The position numbers and the translations under genes were made by a program. DNA of 64,000 nucleotides. Source: Methylotenera versatilis 7 (GTDB lineage: Bacteria > Pseudomonadota > Gammaproteobacteria > Burkholderiales > Methylophilaceae). Each line of letters begins with the position of its first letter. Position 1 is the stretch's first letter. Positions 9,718-18,089 of the stretch are shown here, piece after piece. Below the pieces are notes generated by a model. The model was not told the DNA's origin and made no database searches. It worked only from the letters and a program-made list of their open reading frames with translations. The stretch spans positions 1,364,001 to 1,428,000 of the forward strand of contig NZ_JUGF01000002.1 of the NCBI RefSeq assembly GCF_000799165.1. Direction: 5' to 3'.

Positions 9718-10119
9718 ATGAGAATTTTGCACACGATGTTGCGCGTCGGCAACTTAGAACAGTCTATTGATTTCTATACCAAAGTGTTGGGAATGAAATT
9801 GATACGCCAACAAGATTATCCTGATGGCGAATTTACGCTGGCATTTGTAGGATACGGCAATGAATACGACAATAGCGTACTTGAGCTTACCTATAATTAC
9901 GGTAAAACCAGTTACGAAATGGGCGGCGCATATGGGCACTTGGCACTGGAAGTGGACGATGCCTACAAAGCCTGCGAGCAAGTAAAAGCGGCTGGCGGAA
10001 AAGTGATTCGTGAGGCAGGGCCGATGAAGCATGGCACGATTGTGATTGCTTTTATTGAAGATCCAGATGGCTATAAAATCGAGTTTATTCAAAAAGGCAC
10101 TATTGAATATCCAAGATAG
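9718..10119 (+). CDS. gloA: Lactoylglutathione lyase (glyoxalase I)
   Basis: Converts the hemithioacetal of methylglyoxal and glutathione to S-lactoylglutathione. The 133-residue protein is the short bacterial, usually Ni-dependent, form. Predicted metal ligands are H5, E56, H73 and E121, matching H5/E56/H74/E122 of the E. coli enzyme. A strong GGAG ribosome binding site precedes the ATG. The gene ends inside an exact 18-bp tandem duplication (10104-10139). An A-rich 80-bp leader separates it from the ferredoxin gene, so it probably has its own promoter. Confidence 0.96.
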   Translation: MRILHTMLRVGNLEQSIDFYTKVLGMKLIRQQDYPDGEFTLAFVGYGNEYDNSVLELTYNYGKTSYEMGGAYGHLALEVDDAYKACEQVKAAGGKVIREAGPMKHGTIVIAFIEDPDGYKIEFIQKGTIEYPR

Positions 10120-10139
10120 CGTGAATATCCAAGATAGCG
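10104..10139. repeat. Exact 18-bp tandem duplication over the gloA stop
   Basis: TGAATATCCAAGATAGCG occurs at 10104-10121 and again immediately at 10122-10139. The TAG stop of gloA is in the first copy, so the second copy is non-coding. Looks like recent replication slippage. Confidence 0.95.
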
Positions 10140-10167
10140 AGTAAATTAGGTCAAATTTGGTGCAAAT

Positions 10168-10431
10168 ATGGCTGACAATAAACAACAGCTGAGAATTGCT
10201 GTACAGGCGGCACTAGATGGCGATTGGGATACTTCGCATCGTATCGCGCAGGATTATTCTGACACCACCGCTAATTGGCTGCACGCGGTACTGCATAAAA
10301 TAGAAGGTGACGTAGGGAATAGTCACTATTGGTATGCGCGTACATCAAGCGTTGGTGCAGAAGCTAGAAAATATACCGATTTTAATGATATACGTGATGA
10401 GTTAACAGCGATTTTAGATAGTTTAAATTAG
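10168..10431 (+). CDS. Small conserved protein of unknown function
   Basis: 87 residues, acidic, predicted mainly helical, no signal peptide or membrane segment. The sequence starts MADNKQQLRIAVQAALDGDW and includes the aromatic stretch NSHYWYARTSS, reminiscent of short TPR-like helical-hairpin proteins (DGDWDTSHRIAQDY... ANWLHAVLHKIEGD). I do not recognise a named family with confidence. It follows gloA by 48 bp and is convergent with the next gene. Translation from ATG at 10168 is plausible; function unassigned. Confidence 0.75.
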   Translation: MADNKQQLRIAVQAALDGDWDTSHRIAQDYSDTTANWLHAVLHKIEGDVGNSHYWYARTSSVGAEARKYTDFNDIRDELTAILDSLN

Positions 10432-10443
10432 CTTATTTAAACT
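10420..10443. terminator. AT-rich convergent hairpin
   Basis: AGTTTAAA (10420-10427) and TTTAAACT (10436-10443) form an 8-bp stem spanning the two convergent stop codons. It could act weakly in both directions; low GC makes it uncertain. Confidence 0.35.
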
Positions 10444-11111
10444 TTAATCGCACTGGTTCGATTTAATGGAAACACATTATGTTTCTGCGCATCGATTTTG
10501 CTGACAAAAAACACCTGAGCCAAACGCGAGTCTTTTAAAGTTTTACCAAAAAATTGGTTTGCTGCATGGTAGTGGCGACCTTCATATAAAATCAAGGTGT
10601 TATACACATTGTTAATACGCACAATCTCATCAAACATGTTGTGATAATCCGTATTCATCGCGATTTCTCCCGCTTCAAAACGCTTATCGTTATCTTTTAA
10701 TGCTTGTTCATATTTTGCCGCATCCCAATTTTTATTGGGCTTAAATAACGAGGTGCCAGCATCTAGCGGCGCATCGGGCGATAAATATAACACTGCTGCG
10801 AAAATGGTGTTGCTATCGGTATGAATCACACCGCGTTTATATTCTGCTGAAACACTCTGAAAGCTAGTGGTAATCGCCCAGCGCATATAATCGTGCTCAG
10901 AATTGTGAAATACTGACACGATTTTACTGCAGACTTTTTCAAAGAGAGGCTTGTTGATAATGGACAGGTCTTTAGTCCGGCTGCCAGGAAACACATATTT
11001 CAGATTGTTAAGCTCATGCCGAAACTGATATTTTTGACTGAGCGCAAATTGACGCACTGCATCAGGATTTTCGTAAAAATTTTCGATGATGGTGACAGGA
11101 TATAAATTCAT
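10437..11111 (-). CDS. DUF6445-type protein, 2OG-oxygenase-like fold
   Basis: 224-residue cytoplasmic protein. The pattern HTD (H97, D99) followed by LYLSPDAPLDAGTSLF, then H182 in HYHAANQFFG and R196 in SRLAQVFF is the HxD...H...R arrangement of Fe(II)/2-oxoglutarate dioxygenases, and the whole layout fits the DUF6445 family as I know it. Substrate unknown; the family often lies near secondary-metabolite or flavin-halogenase-type genes, which are not seen here. The neighbours are unrelated, so it is probably monocistronic. Assignment by motif only. Confidence 0.75.
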   Translation of the reverse strand: MNLYPVTIIENFYENPDAVRQFALSQKYQFRHELNNLKYVFPGSRTKDLSIINKPLFEKVCSKIVSVFHNSEHDYMRWAITTSFQSVSAEYKRGVIHTDSNTIFAAVLYLSPDAPLDAGTSLFKPNKNWDAAKYEQALKDNDKRFEAGEIAMNTDYHNMFDEIVRINNVYNTLILYEGRHYHAANQFFGKTLKDSRLAQVFFVSKIDAQKHNVFPLNRTSAIKV

Positions 11112-11302
11112 GAGAGCGTTTAAAATAACAAATTTAAGATACGAGTTTGCCTATACAAAGGCAGTTGCAGTATATCCTGCGATCTGTTTTTTATCTAGTT
11201 GACGTAGGCGAGCGCGAGAAGAGGTGGTTGAATCAGAAATGACAGGAAGTTTCAGCTACTAATGATCAACACACTGCACTTATTGATGTTTTATACACAT
11301 AA

Positions 11303-11326
11303 AAATGCCCGCAATTGCGGGCATTT
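11303..11326. terminator. Intrinsic terminator, mainly for the exported-protein gene
   Basis: AAATGCCCGCAA/TTGCGGGCATTT is a perfect palindrome with A/T flanks on both sides, about 30 bp past the stop of the minus-strand gene. It would work in either direction. Confidence 0.85.
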
Positions 11327-11354
11327 CTTACTTACAACATAGAGTCAGACTCAA

Positions 11355-11708
11355 TTAAACTGCATCAGATAACGTCACGTACCTCATTTGGCCATTAATC
11401 AATACAAAGCTTGCATCCATCATGCCGCGCGCTTTTAAAACCGCATCACGGTAAACCCAAATCACACCTGCAACATCACCTGCTGCGTTTTTCATCATCA
11501 CAATTTCGTCAGGCTTACCAAAATTGCTTGCTAGTTGATTTGGCGATGTATTGTCTAACACATCCTGAAATTTAATTGATGACATGACTTTGCCATCATT
11601 TGCAGCATTTTGGTTAAAGCCTGCAGCATTGGCACTAAAAGAGCCAAATGCAAAACTTGTTAATACCAAGCTGCCAAGTAAAATACTCTTTGTTAATATA
11701 CTTTTCAT
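11355..11708 (-). CDS. Small exported protein of unknown function
   Basis: 117 residues from ATG at 11708, chosen because GGAG lies at the right distance; the ATG 15 bp further upstream overlaps that site. A signal peptide is clear (MKSILTKS, hydrophobic LLGSLVLTSFAFG, then SANAAG). The mature 85 residues contain SNFGKPDEIVMMKN, VIWVYRDAV and SFVLINGQMRYVTL, an alternation reminiscent of the BamE/SmpA-like fold (GKPD turn followed by W.Y and two strands), but this is only a resemblance. Function unknown. Monocistronic with its own terminator. Confidence 0.8.
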   Translation of the reverse strand: MKSILTKSILLGSLVLTSFAFGSFSANAAGFNQNAANDGKVMSSIKFQDVLDNTSPNQLASNFGKPDEIVMMKNAAGDVAGVIWVYRDAVLKARGMMDASFVLINGQMRYVTLSDAV

Positions 11709-11894
11709 TTTTATTATCTCCATTTAGTTAACTTAAAATGAATAATATCAAAGAGATATGTCGGTTTTATGACGTGCGTGTAACCTAAGTGTAAGCGGTC
11801 AATATTTAAAGTTAATGAATTGTTAATGAGTAAATATGAAGCATATTTAAGTTTTAACCCTGTAGTTGAAGGTTTTAAAAAACGGGAAGGGCGA

Positions 11895-12872
11895 TTAAAG
11901 CAAGTGTTTGGTTAAATGCATAGTTACCCAAGCCCGCTGTTGACTAGGGTTAAGAAAAGTCCAGGCAACGATACGGCTTTGTTTTTGACCTTGCGCCATT
12001 TCTATGGTGTTCACTTTTAGCGCATTCGCTTTTTTAAGCGCACGGTAAATGCCCGGCAGATTAGCTGCTTTTGATACAAGCGTAGTAAACCACAGGCACT
12101 GTGCGGAAAACTGCTTACTTTCGTTAATCATTGTGGTTACAAAGACTTCTTCGCCGCCTTCACAATATAGCTCTGCACTTTGTCCACCAAAATTCAATAT
12201 CGTCGATTTTTTATCTGTAGTATGTTTCGCCGATTGTTTGGCTAGTCCTTGCCATTTACGTTTTGTACCTGCCTGCGCCTCTTCTAACGAGCCATGAAAG
12301 GGTGGGTTACACATTGTTAAAGCAAAAGCGTCATCCTGACGAATCATGTCTTTAAAAATAGAAGGCGGTGAGGTTTGCAATCGAAGTTCGATCGCATTTG
12401 AAAGTCCGTTCGCATCAATTAATTGTTGCGCATTTTGTAAGGCTTTCACTTCAATATCTGCCCCTACAAAATGCCAGCCATATTCGCGATTGCCTATTAA
12501 CGGATAAATCATATTGGCTCCCACGCCAATATCCAATACACGCACACATTTGCCTATTGGCGCTTGACCGTCATTAAGTTCACTAAGTAAATCTGCAAGG
12601 TAATGTAAATAATCTGCGCGACCAGGAATCGGCGGGCAAAGATACTGTTTTGGGATATCCCAAACAGATACGCCATAAAACTGCTTTAACAGTGCCTGAT
12701 TTAAGGCTTTAACCGCTTGCGGGTTAGAAAAGTCGATAGAGGCATCACCATATTCGTTCAATCGCACATACTGCACCAATGTTGCGCTGGACTGCGTAAG
12801 CTGGTCAAAATCATATCGCTCACGATGCTGATTACGCGGATGTAGCTTACGCTTGTTGTTATCGGATTTCAC
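11895..12872 (-). CDS. rlmF: 23S rRNA (adenine1618-N6)-methyltransferase RlmF
   Basis: SAM-dependent methyltransferase that makes m6A1618 in 23S rRNA. The 325 residues begin with the basic KRKLHPRNQHRERYDF typical of the family, followed by DIGVGANMIYPLIG (SAM motif I), EVKALQNAQ, and the catalytic CNPPFHGSLEEA (NPPF). Length and motif spacing match E. coli RlmF (YbiN). Stands alone between terminators and unrelated genes. The initiation codon 12872 follows no strong ribosome binding site. Confidence 0.94.
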   Translation of the reverse strand: MKSDNNKRKLHPRNQHRERYDFDQLTQSSATLVQYVRLNEYGDASIDFSNPQAVKALNQALLKQFYGVSVWDIPKQYLCPPIPGRADYLHYLADLLSELNDGQAPIGKCVRVLDIGVGANMIYPLIGNREYGWHFVGADIEVKALQNAQQLIDANGLSNAIELRLQTSPPSIFKDMIRQDDAFALTMCNPPFHGSLEEAQAGTKRKWQGLAKQSAKHTTDKKSTILNFGGQSAELYCEGGEEVFVTTMINESKQFSAQCLWFTTLVSKAANLPGIYRALKKANALKVNTIEMAQGQKQSRIVAWTFLNPSQQRAWVTMHLTKHLL

Positions 12873-13016
12873 TAATTTGGTTAAGGTAAATTAAAAATTG
12901 ATTAAAGCATGTTAAAAATCGCGCCACAGAATAACACTGAAATTAGATTATCTAATACTTCAGCTAATTAAGCGTTGAAAACTTTTACGCGAGTGAAATG
13001 CAAATGAGAAAAAATT

Positions 13017-13040
13017 AAAGGCCTGCAATTGCAGACCTTT
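13017..13040 (-). terminator. Terminator after dnaJ
   Basis: On the minus strand AAAGGTCTGCAA/TTGCAGGCCTTT pairs with one G-T wobble and is followed by AATTTTTTCTC. It lies about 70 bp past the dnaJ stop. Confidence 0.8.
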
Positions 13041-13110
13041 AAAATAGAAAAATACAGTATTTAGATATATGAAAGTGAAGCGCGGTTAATCTTTGCTCAT
13101 ATTTTACAGC

Positions 13111-14241
13111 TTAATCAAAAAAACCTTTTACTTTATCCATCCAGCTTTTATTGCGTGGACTGTGCTTGCCTGAATCTGCTTGGGTGCTGATTTCAAATTC
13201 ACGTAATAATTCTTTTTGTTTTTCGGTTAATTTAACCGGTGTTTCAACCACCACATGCACCATTAAATCGCCAGCTTCAGATTGGCGAAGCGGTTTAATG
13301 CCTTTTCCTTTTAACCTGAATACACCGCCAGTTTGAGTTTCCGCAGGAATTTTCATTTTGGCAGAGCCGCCTAAAGTAGGCACTTCAATCTCGCCACCAA
13401 TTGCAGCGGTGCTAAAACTAATCGGCATTTCGCAATGTAAATTACCACCGTCGCGTTGGAATATCTCATGTTGTTTTAAATGCACCACGACGTACAAATC
13501 ACCAGTTGGGCCGCCATTCACGCCAGCCTCACCTTCGCCTGTTAAACGAATACGATCACCTTCGTCCACGCCAGCGGGGATTTTAACCGATAAGGTCTTG
13601 TTGATTTTTTGACGGCCAGCACCGTGGCAAGTACCGCATTTATCTTCATCTTTGATAATTTTGCCGCTGCCATGACACTTCGGGCAGGTTTGTTGCACAG
13701 AGAAAAAGCCTTGTTGCATACGCACTTGACCGTGGCCACCACAAGTAGAGCAGGTAACAGGTGATTTGCCAGTTTTGGCACCAGTACCTTTACAGGTTTC
13801 GCACGCTGCTTGAACAGGAATGCGAATCTTGGTTTCAGTGCCTTTTGCGGCATCTTCCAAACTAATTTCCATGTTGTAACGTAAGTCGGCACCGCGATAG
13901 ACATTATTACGTTGACCGCCACCTTGGCGACCACCACCAAAAATATCACCAAAGATATCGCCGAATGCATCACCAAAACCTGCGCCACCAAAACCACCGG
14001 CACCAGCGCCTTGTTCTACGCCTGCATGACCATATTGATCATAAGCCGCACGCTTTTGGTCGTCAGAGAGCATTTCGTAGGCTTCTTTTGCCTCTTTGAA
14101 GTGTTCTTCAGCATTTGGATTGTCAGGGTTGCGGTCAGGATGATATTTCATCGCCAATTTGCGATAAGATTTTTTAATCTCTTCTTCAGAGGCGTCTTTG
14201 TTAACGCCTAATACTTCGTAATAATCTTTTTTGGTAGCCAT
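13111..14241 (-). CDS. dnaJ: Chaperone protein DnaJ
   Basis: Hsp40 co-chaperone that delivers substrates to DnaK and stimulates its ATPase. In order: J domain (residues 1-70) with the HPD motif in KYHPDRN, a Gly/Phe-rich linker (about 72-115), a zinc domain with four CxxCxGxG repeats ([32 protein letters not shown]), and two C-terminal substrate-binding domains. 376 residues, typical. Lies downstream of dnaK on the same strand, but a hairpin terminator between them suggests partly separate control. Confidence 0.98.
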   Translation of the reverse strand: MATKKDYYEVLGVNKDASEEEIKKSYRKLAMKYHPDRNPDNPNAEEHFKEAKEAYEMLSDDQKRAAYDQYGHAGVEQGAGAGGFGGAGFGDAFGDIFGDIFGGGRQGGGQRNNVYRGADLRYNMEISLEDAAKGTETKIRIPVQAACETCKGTGAKTGKSPVTCSTCGGHGQVRMQQGFFSVQQTCPKCHGSGKIIKDEDKCGTCHGAGRQKINKTLSVKIPAGVDEGDRIRLTGEGEAGVNGGPTGDLYVVVHLKQHEIFQRDGGNLHCEMPISFSTAAIGGEIEVPTLGGSAKMKIPAETQTGGVFRLKGKGIKPLRQSEAGDLMVHVVVETPVKLTEKQKELLREFEISTQADSGKHSPRNKSWMDKVKGFFD

Positions 14242-14310
14242 GGTTTGATATTTATCTAATCTATAGTGAATCGTCAGTTATTTTTTCATGAATAGTTAAT
14301 AACGAAAAAT

Positions 14311-14337
14311 CGTTAGCATCATATTAGGACGCTAACG
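14311..14337 (-). terminator. Terminator or attenuator between dnaK and dnaJ
   Basis: On the minus strand CGTTAGC...GCTAACG (7-bp stem, 13-nt loop) is followed by ATTTTTCG. It starts about 25 bp past the dnaK stop and may let only part of the transcription continue into dnaJ. Confidence 0.7.
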
Positions 14338-14362
14338 ACTATCGATTACTTAACTAAAAGAC

Positions 14363-16288
14363 TTAGTCTTTCTTCACTTCTTCAAACTCAGCGTCGACTA
14401 CTTCTGCATCTACCGTTTTCTCACCTTCCGGGCTAGGTTGTGCATTGGCAGCATTTGCTTGTGCTTGCTCTTCTGCATACACTTTTTCACCAAGTTTTTG
14501 CGCTGCTTCGGTCAATGCATTGGTTTTTGCTTCAATCGTATCTTTGTCGTCAGATTGCAGCACATCTTCAACATCTTTCAATGCCGTTTCGATCGCTGTT
14601 TTTTCAGCTTCATCTAACTTATCGCCATGCTCAGACAATGATTTTTTCACTGAGTGAACCATGCCATCGGCTGCGTTGCGTGCATCAACCAATTCGCGGT
14701 ATTTCTTGTCTTCATCCGCGTATTTAATCGCGTCTTCTTCCATTTGCTGAATTTCAGCTTCAGACAAGCCAGAGTTCGCTTTAATGGTAATTTTATTTTC
14801 TTTACCAGTGGCTTTATCTTTAGCAGAAACATGCAAAATACCGTTTGCATCAATATCAAATGTCACTTCAATTTGAGGCATGCCACGTGGCGCTGGCGGA
14901 ATGTCTGACAAGTTGAATTGACCAAGCGATTTGTTGGCAGAAGCCATTTCGCGCTCACCTTGCAACACTTGGATCGTCACTGCATTCTGGTTGTCATCAG
15001 CGGTTGAAAACGTTTGTGATGCCTTGGTAGGAATCGTCGTGTTTTTCTTGATAACCTTAGTCATCACGCCGCCTAGTGTTTCAATACCTAAGCTCAGTGG
15101 CGTTACGTCTAATAACAACACATCTTTAACGTCACCTTTCAGCACGCCACCTTGAATCGCGGCGCCTACCGCTACCGCTTCATCAGGGTTCACGTCTTTA
15201 CGTGGCTCTTTACCAAAAATCTCTTTTACTTTCTCTTGCACTTTTGGCATACGGCTTTGACCGCCAACTAAAATCACATCGGTGATATCGTCAACGGAAA
15301 TGCCTGCATCTTTAATCGCAGTGCGGCACGGTGCCATTGTGCGTTCAATTAGGTCCTCAACCAATGACTCTAATTTAGCTCGCGTGATTTTCACTACTAA
15401 GTGTTTAGGGCCGGTTGCATCTGCAGTGATGTATGGCAAGTTCACTTCTGTCTGTGTTGCGCCAGAAAGCTCGATTTTTGCTTTTTCGGCCGCTTCTTTC
15501 AAACGTTGTTTTGCCAATAAATCATTACGCAAATCCAGGCCACCATTGTCTTTTTTGAATTCATCGGCTAAAAAGTCGATTAAACGGTTATCAAAGTCTT
15601 CGCCACCCAGGAACGTATCGCCGTTGGTACTCAATACTTCAAATTGATGTTCGCCATCGATGCTGGAGATTTCAATGATAGAAACGTCGAATGTACCGCC
15701 GCCTAAGTCATATACCGCAATCTTGCGATCACCTTCCTGTTTATCCAGACCAAAGGCTAATGCAGCAGCAGTCGGCTCGTTGATGATACGTTTAACTTCT
15801 AAACCAGCGATACGACCAGCATCTTTAGTGGCTTGGCGTTGACTATCGTTAAAGTAAGCCGGCACAGTAATCACGGCCTCAGTTACTTCTTCACCTAAAT
15901 AGTCTTCAGCGGTTTTTTTCATTTTGCGTAATACTTCAGCAGAAATTTGCGGTGGTGCCATTTTTTGGCCGCGCACTTCCACCCATGCATCGCCGTTATC
16001 GGCTTTTGCAATGGTGTATGGCATCAGTTTGATGTCTTTTTGCACTTCTTTTTCTTCAAAACGACGACCAATTAAACGCTTAACTGCGTACAGCGTATTT
16101 TTTGGGTTAGTTACCGCCTGGCGTTTAGCTGGTGCGCCCGCTAAGATTTCGCCATCTTCTTGGTAAGCGATGATTGAAGGCGTAGTGCGTGTGCCTTCTG
16201 AGTTTTCAATCACGCGTGGTTTGCCGCCTTCCATCACGGCAACGCAAGAGTTTGTTGTACCTAAGTCAATACCAATAATTTTTCCCAT
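14363..16288 (-). CDS. dnaK: Chaperone protein DnaK (Hsp70)
   Basis: Major ATP-driven folding chaperone. The start is ATG 16288 ([14 protein letters not shown]), preceded by AGGAA on the minus strand; an upstream in-frame codon adds an untypical leader. 641 residues: nucleotide-binding domain with [21 protein letters not shown] and [13 protein letters not shown], linker [16 protein letters not shown], substrate-binding domain and helical lid, ending in the acidic EEVKKD tail. Between grpE and dnaJ, the classical heat-shock order. Only a weak sigma-32-like signal is visible directly upstream. Confidence 0.98.
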   Translation of the reverse strand: MGKIIGIDLGTTNSCVAVMEGGKPRVIENSEGTRTTPSIIAYQEDGEILAGAPAKRQAVTNPKNTLYAVKRLIGRRFEEKEVQKDIKLMPYTIAKADNGDAWVEVRGQKMAPPQISAEVLRKMKKTAEDYLGEEVTEAVITVPAYFNDSQRQATKDAGRIAGLEVKRIINEPTAAALAFGLDKQEGDRKIAVYDLGGGTFDVSIIEISSIDGEHQFEVLSTNGDTFLGGEDFDNRLIDFLADEFKKDNGGLDLRNDLLAKQRLKEAAEKAKIELSGATQTEVNLPYITADATGPKHLVVKITRAKLESLVEDLIERTMAPCRTAIKDAGISVDDITDVILVGGQSRMPKVQEKVKEIFGKEPRKDVNPDEAVAVGAAIQGGVLKGDVKDVLLLDVTPLSLGIETLGGVMTKVIKKNTTIPTKASQTFSTADDNQNAVTIQVLQGEREMASANKSLGQFNLSDIPPAPRGMPQIEVTFDIDANGILHVSAKDKATGKENKITIKANSGLSEAEIQQMEEDAIKYADEDKKYRELVDARNAADGMVHSVKKSLSEHGDKLDEAEKTAIETALKDVEDVLQSDDKDTIEAKTNALTEAAQKLGEKVYAEEQAQANAANAQPSPEGEKTVDAEVVDAEFEEVKKD

Positions 16289-16390
16289 TTTGCTTATTCC
16301 TTTTTCTTTCAATATGACTAAATTTAATTTAGTCTTAAATTTAACTTTGTCTTAATTTAATTCGGTTAATTTAAAACCTGTATGAATGTA

Positions 16391-16418
16391 ATGTTGGGTG
16401 GTTTTTCAGCTTTTCAAT
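16391..16418 (-). promoter_or_regulatory. Possible weak sigma-32 promoter for dnaK
   Basis: On the minus strand ATTGAAA (16412-16418), a 13-bp spacer, then CCCAACAT (16391-16398). Spacing equals that of the much better site before grpE, but the -10 element is a poor match to CCCCAT. Confidence 0.35.
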
Positions 16419-16459
16419 AGCCTTAAAGAATTTGTGGCTATTCATTTATTTTGCGCCAC

Positions 16460-16969
16460 TTATTTTGCAACCATTACCAGCGCAGGCCTTAATACACGGT
16501 CATTCAGTGTGTAACCTTTTTGCAATACGCTGGTTACCGTGTTTGGCTCGCCACTATTTTCCAGCACTGAAATCGCCTGATGTTTATTCGGGTCAAATTT
16601 CTCACCTAATGGATTCACTTCTGCGATATTGAATTTTTCAAACACAGAAGTTAATTGTTTAATGGTGATTTCAATACCATCTTTGTAGCTTTTTACATCT
16701 GCTGCTTCAATCAATATCGCTGCATCCAAGCTATCTTTTACAGCAAGTAGTTCATTGCTGAATTTCTCTAGCGCAAATTTCCGTGCTTTATCAATATCGT
16801 CATTGGCGCGACGGCGAATATTTTCGCCTTCTGCTTTAGTATATAAAACGCTGGCTTTGGCTTCTTCCAGTGCTGCTTCTAGTTCAGCAATACGTTCTTC
16901 TGGTGTTTGTGCGCTGATTTCTTCAATTGGTGTTTCGCCTTGTTGTGCGTTTTCTAAATCGTCTGTCAT
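16460..16969 (-). CDS. grpE: Nucleotide exchange factor GrpE
   Basis: Releases ADP from DnaK. Start at ATG 16969 ([10 protein letters not shown]), with GGGGAA five bases upstream; the ATG at 16981 lacks such a site. 169 residues: acidic disordered head, a long helix (about 30-80) containing [19 protein letters not shown], and the C-terminal beta domain with the conserved [16 protein letters not shown] and [18 protein letters not shown]. First gene of the grpE-dnaK-dnaJ group, behind a good heat-shock promoter. Confidence 0.97.
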   Translation of the reverse strand: MTDDLENAQQGETPIEEISAQTPEERIAELEAALEEAKASVLYTKAEGENIRRRANDDIDKARKFALEKFSNELLAVKDSLDAAILIEAADVKSYKDGIEITIKQLTSVFEKFNIAEVNPLGEKFDPNKHQAISVLENSGEPNTVTSVLQKGYTLNDRVLRPALVMVAK

Positions 16970-17002
16970 GTGTTTCCCCATTCATTAATAACACTGTTTT
17001 GA

Positions 17003-17030
17003 ACGTGGGGATAAGCGGTTTTATTTCAAG
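17003..17030 (-). promoter_or_regulatory. Sigma-32 (RpoH) promoter upstream of grpE
   Basis: On the minus strand CTTGAAA (17024-17030), 13-bp spacer, CCCCACGT (17003-17010). This fits the proteobacterial heat-shock consensus CTTGAA-N13-15-CCCCAT almost exactly and sits about 35 bp before the grpE start. No CIRCE element is seen here even though hrcA is present in the window. Confidence 0.8.
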
Positions 17031-17084
17031 TGCGCCAGTGCAAAATTGGCACAATATTTTGGATAAACTAGACTAAATTAACCA

Positions 17085-17110
17085 ATTGAATATGATTATT
17101 GAATATGATT
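17085..17110. repeat. Exact 13-bp tandem duplication over the waaC stop
   Basis: ATTGAATATGATT at 17085-17097 is repeated directly at 17098-17110. The waaC TAA (complement of 17096-17098) lies at the junction, so one copy is coding and the other is past the stop. Confidence 0.95.
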
Positions 17111-18049
17111 CAAGCACGTCAAGACATCATCCACACTCGGAGTTTTGCCAATATTACCCAAGTTAATCGCTTGCGCCTGACTACCCATTACACCAGTAAG
17201 TGCGGGGTTGGTGTCGGTGTAAATCGCGATAGTGGGAATATTCAGCGCTGCTGCCAAATGCGATAAACCCGTATCGACGCCAATAGCGGCTTTTGCTTGG
17301 CTAATCACAGATGCCAGCTCTTCAATGCTCAATTTAGGTAATACAACCGAATTATGCAACGACTTGGCAATTTGCTCTGCTCGCGACAACTCAGCTGGAT
17401 TAGACCACGGCAGCACAATGCTGACCTGTGTTTGGTTTAGCGCTTTTCCTAGATCAATCCAGTGCTCTGTTGGCCACAGTTTGCTATCGCGGCTAGTGCC
17501 ATGCAACGCGATAATGTAAGGTTTTTTTGGAATATTTTCCGAATTCGGTTTTGCTTCCAAACCATAATCCGGCACTGCCGAAGGCGGATCATAATCGATG
17601 CTTAATGCAGCTAAAGCACGATTGCGCGTAACTGCATGCTGCTGATAAGAAATGCTATATTTTCTATCATAAAAATAACTGGCAAGCGGCTCGCGAATCG
17701 ACCGTTTATCATAACCATGTTTAACGCCATGGGTGAAGCGCGTAATCAGCGCGCTTTTTAATAAACCTTGCGTATCAATCACTGCGTCGTAATTGTTTTG
17801 TGCAATTAAGTGTTTGAATCGTTTGATTTCTTCCCAAGTTTTTGCATTCAACAATTGTTTGCGCCAACGTCTGAATGCAACCGTGTAAACGCGATTAATG
17901 CGTGGGTGCAGGCGTGGAATATCAGCAAAATTTTCTTCAACCACCCAATCAATCTGCACGTCCGGATAAGCGACATGAATGTCGTTAATAACAGGTAAAC
18001 AGTGAATAACATCGCCTAGCGATGAAGTTTTAACGATGAGAATTTTCAT
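17096..18049 (-). CDS. waaC: LPS heptosyltransferase I (WaaC)
   Basis: Adds the first L-glycero-D-manno-heptose from ADP-heptose to Kdo-lipid A, at the cytoplasmic face of the inner membrane. GT9 fold: KILIVKTSSLGDVIHCLPV at the N-terminus with the SLGD motif, DTQGLLKSAL, HGTSRDSKLWP, and GVDTGLSHLAAAL near the C-terminus, all diagnostic. Start at 18049 (MKILIV); ATG 18061 is a possible alternative. 317 residues. Divergent from waaG across only 40 bp, so control elements of both must be compact. Confidence 0.94.
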   Translation of the reverse strand: MKILIVKTSSLGDVIHCLPVINDIHVAYPDVQIDWVVEENFADIPRLHPRINRVYTVAFRRWRKQLLNAKTWEEIKRFKHLIAQNNYDAVIDTQGLLKSALITRFTHGVKHGYDKRSIREPLASYFYDRKYSISYQQHAVTRNRALAALSIDYDPPSAVPDYGLEAKPNSENIPKKPYIIALHGTSRDSKLWPTEHWIDLGKALNQTQVSIVLPWSNPAELSRAEQIAKSLHNSVVLPKLSIEELASVISQAKAAIGVDTGLSHLAAALNIPTIAIYTDTNPALTGVMGSQAQAINLGNIGKTPSVDDVLTCLNHIQ

Positions 18050-18089
18050 GGTTTCAGGCATTTTCGCATACAATTGATTTTTTGTTATT

